A stretch of 64,000 nucleotides of DNA from Paramoeba atlantica. Taxonomy: Eukaryota > Discosea. Numbering within the stretch: position 1 is the stretch's first letter; each line of letters begins with the position of its first letter. The stretch covers positions 36,946 to 100,945 of the forward strand of contig CDRNVI010000105.1 of NCBI GenBank assembly GCA_977017575.1, given 5' to 3'. The notes below the pieces were generated by a model, which worked only from the letters and a program-made list of their open reading frames with translations, made no database searches and was not told the origin of the DNA. Below are positions 60,416 through 64,000 of the stretch, piece by piece. A program made the position numbers and the translations under genes.

Positions 60416-61145
60416 ACCCCAACCACACCATTCTTCCGACCCAAAAAGACCCCTTGAGGTCCGAAAAATACTTTTTCACCTATTTCAGTCGAAAATGGGT
60501 CATTTTGAGTGGCGCACCACGGCTCGAAGAAGAGATACCTTGAGAAACCAAAGGCCGAGAAAGCTAGTATAGGCCCCGAACTATCAAAATACAACAGGGG
60601 AAAGAATATTGAAAAAATATTTTCTTTGCCAGTTTTTTCGCCAAGTTGAATTTTTTTTCAAAAACATCCGAACTTGGCGGACCCGTCCTGCGGATACGAG
60701 GGGGGGCCACCCCCGGGTAGGGGGCGGAAAATAAGCGCCAACCCCGGCTACCCCTTCTGCGGGTTTTTTTCGAAAAAAAAATTTCAAAAAAAAAAATCGT
60801 GCGGTATGCCCCCCTGTGTTCCTCTTTATATTTTCACTGTTTTTGTTCACTCTTTTTTCAATAATCGAGGGTAGAGTGGTAGTTATACAACCACCGCAAT
60901 ATAATAATTAAGATATCGCCCAAAGCCCCACCATGAGCGGACAAAGAACCTGCCACTCAAATGCTTGAATTAGCGCTACCCGGCTTCACATGCGATAACT
61001 GAGTTTCGTTTTGCTCGAGAACTCACGAGATACACCTTGCCAGGGGACCCTCCAGTGTGAAGTGGGTTTCAAATCTTGAACTCATCTTTTTTGATATTTT
61101 CAAAAATATTTACTCAGTCCGCTACTTTTTTAAAATAACAAATTG

Positions 61146-61904
61146 ATGAATTTCGGGCTTCAAGTTTCCAGCCCTCCCTCATGCAAGGTATTTGTGGATG
61201 GGGTGCCAGATGTTGAAATCGAGGAAAGCGATATTTTCAAACAGAAGTTATGCGTCACGCCAAAACATCTCCAACGATCCTCCGTAATCCTGTTTTCTTC
61301 TCTTTCTCAACCCATAGGAATTTCCACGTCGAGCGGGGACCAATTCGTGTTAGACCCGGAGGGTGGAGCCGTTAACTTTACTTGTGCGAGCATGTTGAGC
61401 ATCACGTTTCACAATCTTTTAAAGAAGGAAGCAGAAAGTGTATGTAGAGATGTTCTTGGTCTTTTTCAAGACAATTTTGTTAATCCTTCATCTGGGGCCC
61501 TTTCATACGACTACGTGAGGAACCAGATTGATCAGAAATACCTTTTTAATGTTTTGAAGTTTCAGAGAATGGTTAAAAATGCAGGCAACCCATTTTACCA
61601 ATACCTTGGGAAAGACCTTTGCAGGTGGATAGTTTTGCATTCAAGTTCAAAAAAGCCCAATTTTGGATTTACACGAGGAAAAGAGTATAGTGATCTCTTA
61701 AAATTTTCTGTTAGCCAGATCATGGGGGAAGAAGTTGCGATGAGCGACCTTTATCAGCTGGTAAGGGGTGAGAAAACCTTTGATTTGCTCCTTTCTTCAA
61801 ATTTTACTGTGTTGAAAAAGTTTCTTGTGAAATTTAATGCTGAGTTTCTTTGGTTTCAAGATGAGGCTTCAAAAAAGACATTAATTTCCACAAATCCCCT
61901 TTGA
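61146..61904 (+). CDS. Unrecognised 252-aa protein, copy 16
   Basis: Full length and open. The protein is identical to copy 1. It is the last copy before the array breaks off, and its own 3' flank and AATAAA are intact. Confidence 0.6.
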   Translation: MNFGLQVSSPPSCKVFVDGVPDVEIEESDIFKQKLCVTPKHLQRSSVILFSSLSQPIGISTSSGDQFVLDPEGGAVNFTCASMLSITFHNLLKKEAESVCRDVLGLFQDNFVNPSSGALSYDYVRNQIDQKYLFNVLKFQRMVKNAGNPFYQYLGKDLCRWIVLHSSSKKPNFGFTRGKEYSDLLKFSVSQIMGEEVAMSDLYQLVRGEKTFDLLLSSNFTVLKKFLVKFNAEFLWFQDEASKKTLISTNPL

Positions 61905-62635
61905 TTCTTAAAGTTTCCCTACTTTTGTAGACATTTCAAAAAGATGCGAAGGACCCTACTAGAGCACTTAATCATAAACAATTTTGTACATAACAAACCC
62001 CCAGAGCCACCATCATCAAAAATAATTCTCAAGAATTTCTCCTCATTGATGCAAAACGTCTCTTTTAACGCCTTTTATTTTTGTTTTCGCATAGCCGCCC
62101 CCCTCTACCACCAATAAACGCATAAACATTTATCAGCCCCAATGCTACCAAGACCCTTCACAGACAGATTTGGAAGTTCCAAGGCCGACGTCCTCTACCA
62201 GTTTTCGCTTTTCCAAGGCGGCACCAACGTTATGTTACCAACACGCTGCTTCGACGACTTGTATGACAACGCGGCCCACCCAAGAGGCTTAAACCGGGTA
62301 AGGGGGCCGGCTCCCTGATGGGAGGAGGGGAAGAAGAATCCAATCCAAAAAGAAGAAGAAGAGAAGAGAACCGGTTCCCTGATGGGAGCGCCCCTGGCGG
62401 CCGTCAGAGTACTGGGCCTAGTCGATTCTCAGCCCAGCCTCTTAGATCGAGGCCGCCGGGAATTATGCGATGAGCGGGTTCGAAACTTTGATCCCTGAAG
62501 GAAGAAGGAAGAAGGTTGCTCGACTAAATGATGCTTTCCAATGTAGGGAAGTTACTTCGACAAGTGCTTGTGTAGGCTCTAGTTGAATCTTTAGTGTCTC
62601 AACGAGGTTCTGCCAATCTTAAAGCAGAGATTTAA

Positions 62636-62841
62636 GCCGGGCCGAGGGGTCTGGCCTTTATTTGGGTAGCTTCTACAGAGGAAAGCGGTGTAATTGTAGT
62701 TGGAGACGGTGGGCCTTACAACCTGCAGGTTGGGGGTTATATCCCCGATATCGACAAAACTCGCAACCTGCCGGCCTCACTACAAAGGGATAGCGACCAG
62801 GAGTGCCTTCAAGTCCCACACCCAACCCCAAATCAATCATT
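62636..62841 (+). pseudogene. Protein-like 134-codon frame, copy 16, cut by the array end
   Basis: Only about the first 68 codons remain. The frame is interrupted where the purine satellite begins. It carries Asp52 and ACT at Thr42, as in copy 1. Confidence 0.35.
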
Positions 62842-64000
62842 ATAGAGGAAGAAAGAGGAAGAAAGAGGAAGAAAGAGGAAGAAAGAGGAAGAAAGATAAA
62901 GAAAGAGGAAGAAAGAGGAAGAAAGAGGAAGAAAGAGGAAGAAAGAGGAAGAAAGAGGAAGAAAGAGGAAGAAAGAGGAAGAAAGAGGAAGAAAGAGGAA
63001 GAAAGAGGAAGAAAGAGGAAGAAAGAGGAAGAAAGAGGAAGAAAGAGGAAGAAAGAGGAAGAAAGAGGAAGAAAGAGGAAGAAAGAGGAAGAAAGAGGAA
63101 GAAAGAGGAAGAAAGAGGAAGAAAGAGGAAGAAAGAGGAAGAAAGAGGAAGAAAGAGGAAGAAAGAGGAAGAAAGAGGAAGAAAGAGGAAGAAAGAGGAA
63201 GAAAGAGGAAGAAAGAGGAAGAAAGAGGAAGAAAGAGGAAGAAAGAGGAAGAAAGAGGAAGAAAGAGGAAGAAAGAGGAAGAAAGAGGAAGAAAGAGGAA
63301 GAAAGAGGAAGAAAGAGGAAGAAAGAGGAAGAAAGAGGAAGAAAGAGGAAGAAAGAGGAAGAAAGAGGAAGAAAGAGGAAGAAAGAGGAAGAAAGAGGAA
63401 GAAAGAGGAAGAAAGAGGAAGAAAGAGGAAGAAAGAGGAAGAAAGAGGAAGAAAGAGGAAGAAAGAGGAAGAAAGAGGAAGAAAGAGGAAGAAAGAGGAA
63501 GAAAGAGGAAGAAAGAGGAAGAAAGAGGAAGAAAGAGGAAGAAAGAGGAAGAAAGAGGAAGAAAGAGGAAGAAAGAGGAAGAAAGAGGAAGAAAGAGGAA
63601 GAAAGAGGAAGAAAGAGGAAGAAAGAGGAAGAAAGAGGAAGAAAGAGGAAGAAAGAGGAAGAAAGAGGAAGAAAGAGGAAGAAAGAGGAAGAAAGAGGAA
63701 GAAAGAGGAAGAAAGAGGAAGAAAGAGGAAGAAAGAGGAAGAAAGAGGAAGAAAGAGGAAGAAAGAGGAAGAAAGAGGAAGAAAGAGGAAGAAAGAGGAA
63801 GAAAGAGGAAGAAAGAGGAAGAAGAGGAAGAAAGAGGAAGAAAGAGGAAGAAAGAGGAAGAAAGAGGAAGAAAGAGGAAGAAAGAGGAAGAAAGAGGAAG
63901 AAAGAGGAAGAAAGAGGAAGAAAGAGGAAGAAAGAGGAAGAAAGAGGAAGAAAGAGGAAGAAAGAGGAAGAAAGAGGAAGAAAGAGGAAGAAAGAGGAAG
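62842..64000 (+). repeat. 10-bp purine satellite (GAAAGAGGAA)n
   Basis: About 116 near-perfect copies run to the window end. I noted two departures: GAAAGATAAA at 62891-62900 and a 9-bp unit that shifts the phase at 63821-63829. The plus strand is all purine apart from T at the left junction and in the one variant unit, so triplex (H-DNA) formation is possible. The satellite abuts truncated unit 16 with no visible linker. Confidence 0.98.

Larger units (their letters stand above)
56729..60725 (+). repeat. Array unit 15
   Basis: 3,997 bp, with the longest CTT tract (44 triplets) and the 14-bp leader loss shared with unit 11. ATGCTTCTTA is shared with units 13 and 14. Private change GGTAGCTTGAG near 59434. 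Confidence 0.95.
1..62841 (+). repeat. Tandem array of ~4-kb composite units, 15 complete plus 1 partial
   Basis: The same sequence recurs head to tail with unit starts at 1, 3973, 7930, 11875, 15820, 19777, 23737, 28090, 32071, 36046, 40432, 44813, 48815, 52763, 56729 and 60726; the phase is arbitrary and set by the window start. Subtracting the CTT tract, the 414-bp LINE gain (units 7, 10, 11) and adding back the 14-bp loss (units 11, 15) gives 3,879 bp for each of the 15 complete units. Substitutions are only a handful per unit. The array is therefore young or strongly homogenised. It is open on the left and breaks off on the right inside block B against a 10-bp satellite. An assembler could miscount copies in such a region. 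Confidence 0.98.
60726..62841 (+). repeat. Array unit 16, truncated at its right end
   Basis: 2,116 bp. It ends inside block B, where AATCAATCATT would continue CCGGATTGC but instead meets the purine satellite. It carries the same three block B markers as unit 1. Confidence 0.95.

Noticed and set aside
1-62841. CRISPR array or bacterial phage repeat region
   Set aside because: The repeat is about 4 kb with no short repeat-spacer pattern. LINE, SINE-like and AATAAA features point to an animal.

Overview
The window is almost entirely one head-to-tail tandem array. Positions 1-62841 hold fifteen complete units and one partial unit of about 3.95 kb (4.35-4.39 kb in three units), all in the same orientation. 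The array stops abruptly at 62841 and runs into a 10-bp purine satellite that continues to the end of the window. The left end starts inside the array, so the true copy number is not visible. The contents suggest an animal, probably an invertebrate: non-LTR retrotransposon (LINE) 3' ends with an RNase H tail, a tRNA-like SINE promoter, long microsatellites, an AATAAA signal, and no ribosome-binding sites or operons. I could not narrow the organism further. No rRNA gene, intact tRNA gene or CRISPR array was seen.

Layout of each unit, using unit 1: an AT- and homopolymer-rich leader to 420; a closed single-exon frame of 252 codons (421-1179), unrecognised, present and unbroken in all 16 units; a 3' flank with AATAAA (1388-1393); block A (1426-1775) and block B (2148-2456), two diverged direct copies of one GC-rich sequence with a protein-like open frame on the plus strand and tRNA-like pol III promoter boxes on the minus strand; a GC-rich stretch with nothing recognised; a (CTT)20-44 tract; a 5'-truncated LINE end carrying the last part of an RNase H domain, ending in a hairpin and a GGATT-type tail (3662); then about 310 bp of A/T and G/C runs leading into the next unit.

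Outside the CTT tract, every complete unit comes to exactly 3,879 bp once two further indels are allowed for: a 414-bp gain in units 7, 10 and 11 (a second LINE fragment plus its target-site duplication) and a 14-bp loss in units 11 and 15. Substitutions are few and are shared in blocks between units. This points to recent amplification with unequal exchange and gene conversion.

The genes do not form a pathway. The 252-codon frame is the only convincing complete gene candidate. The rest of the unit is repeat-derived DNA that has been amplified along with it.
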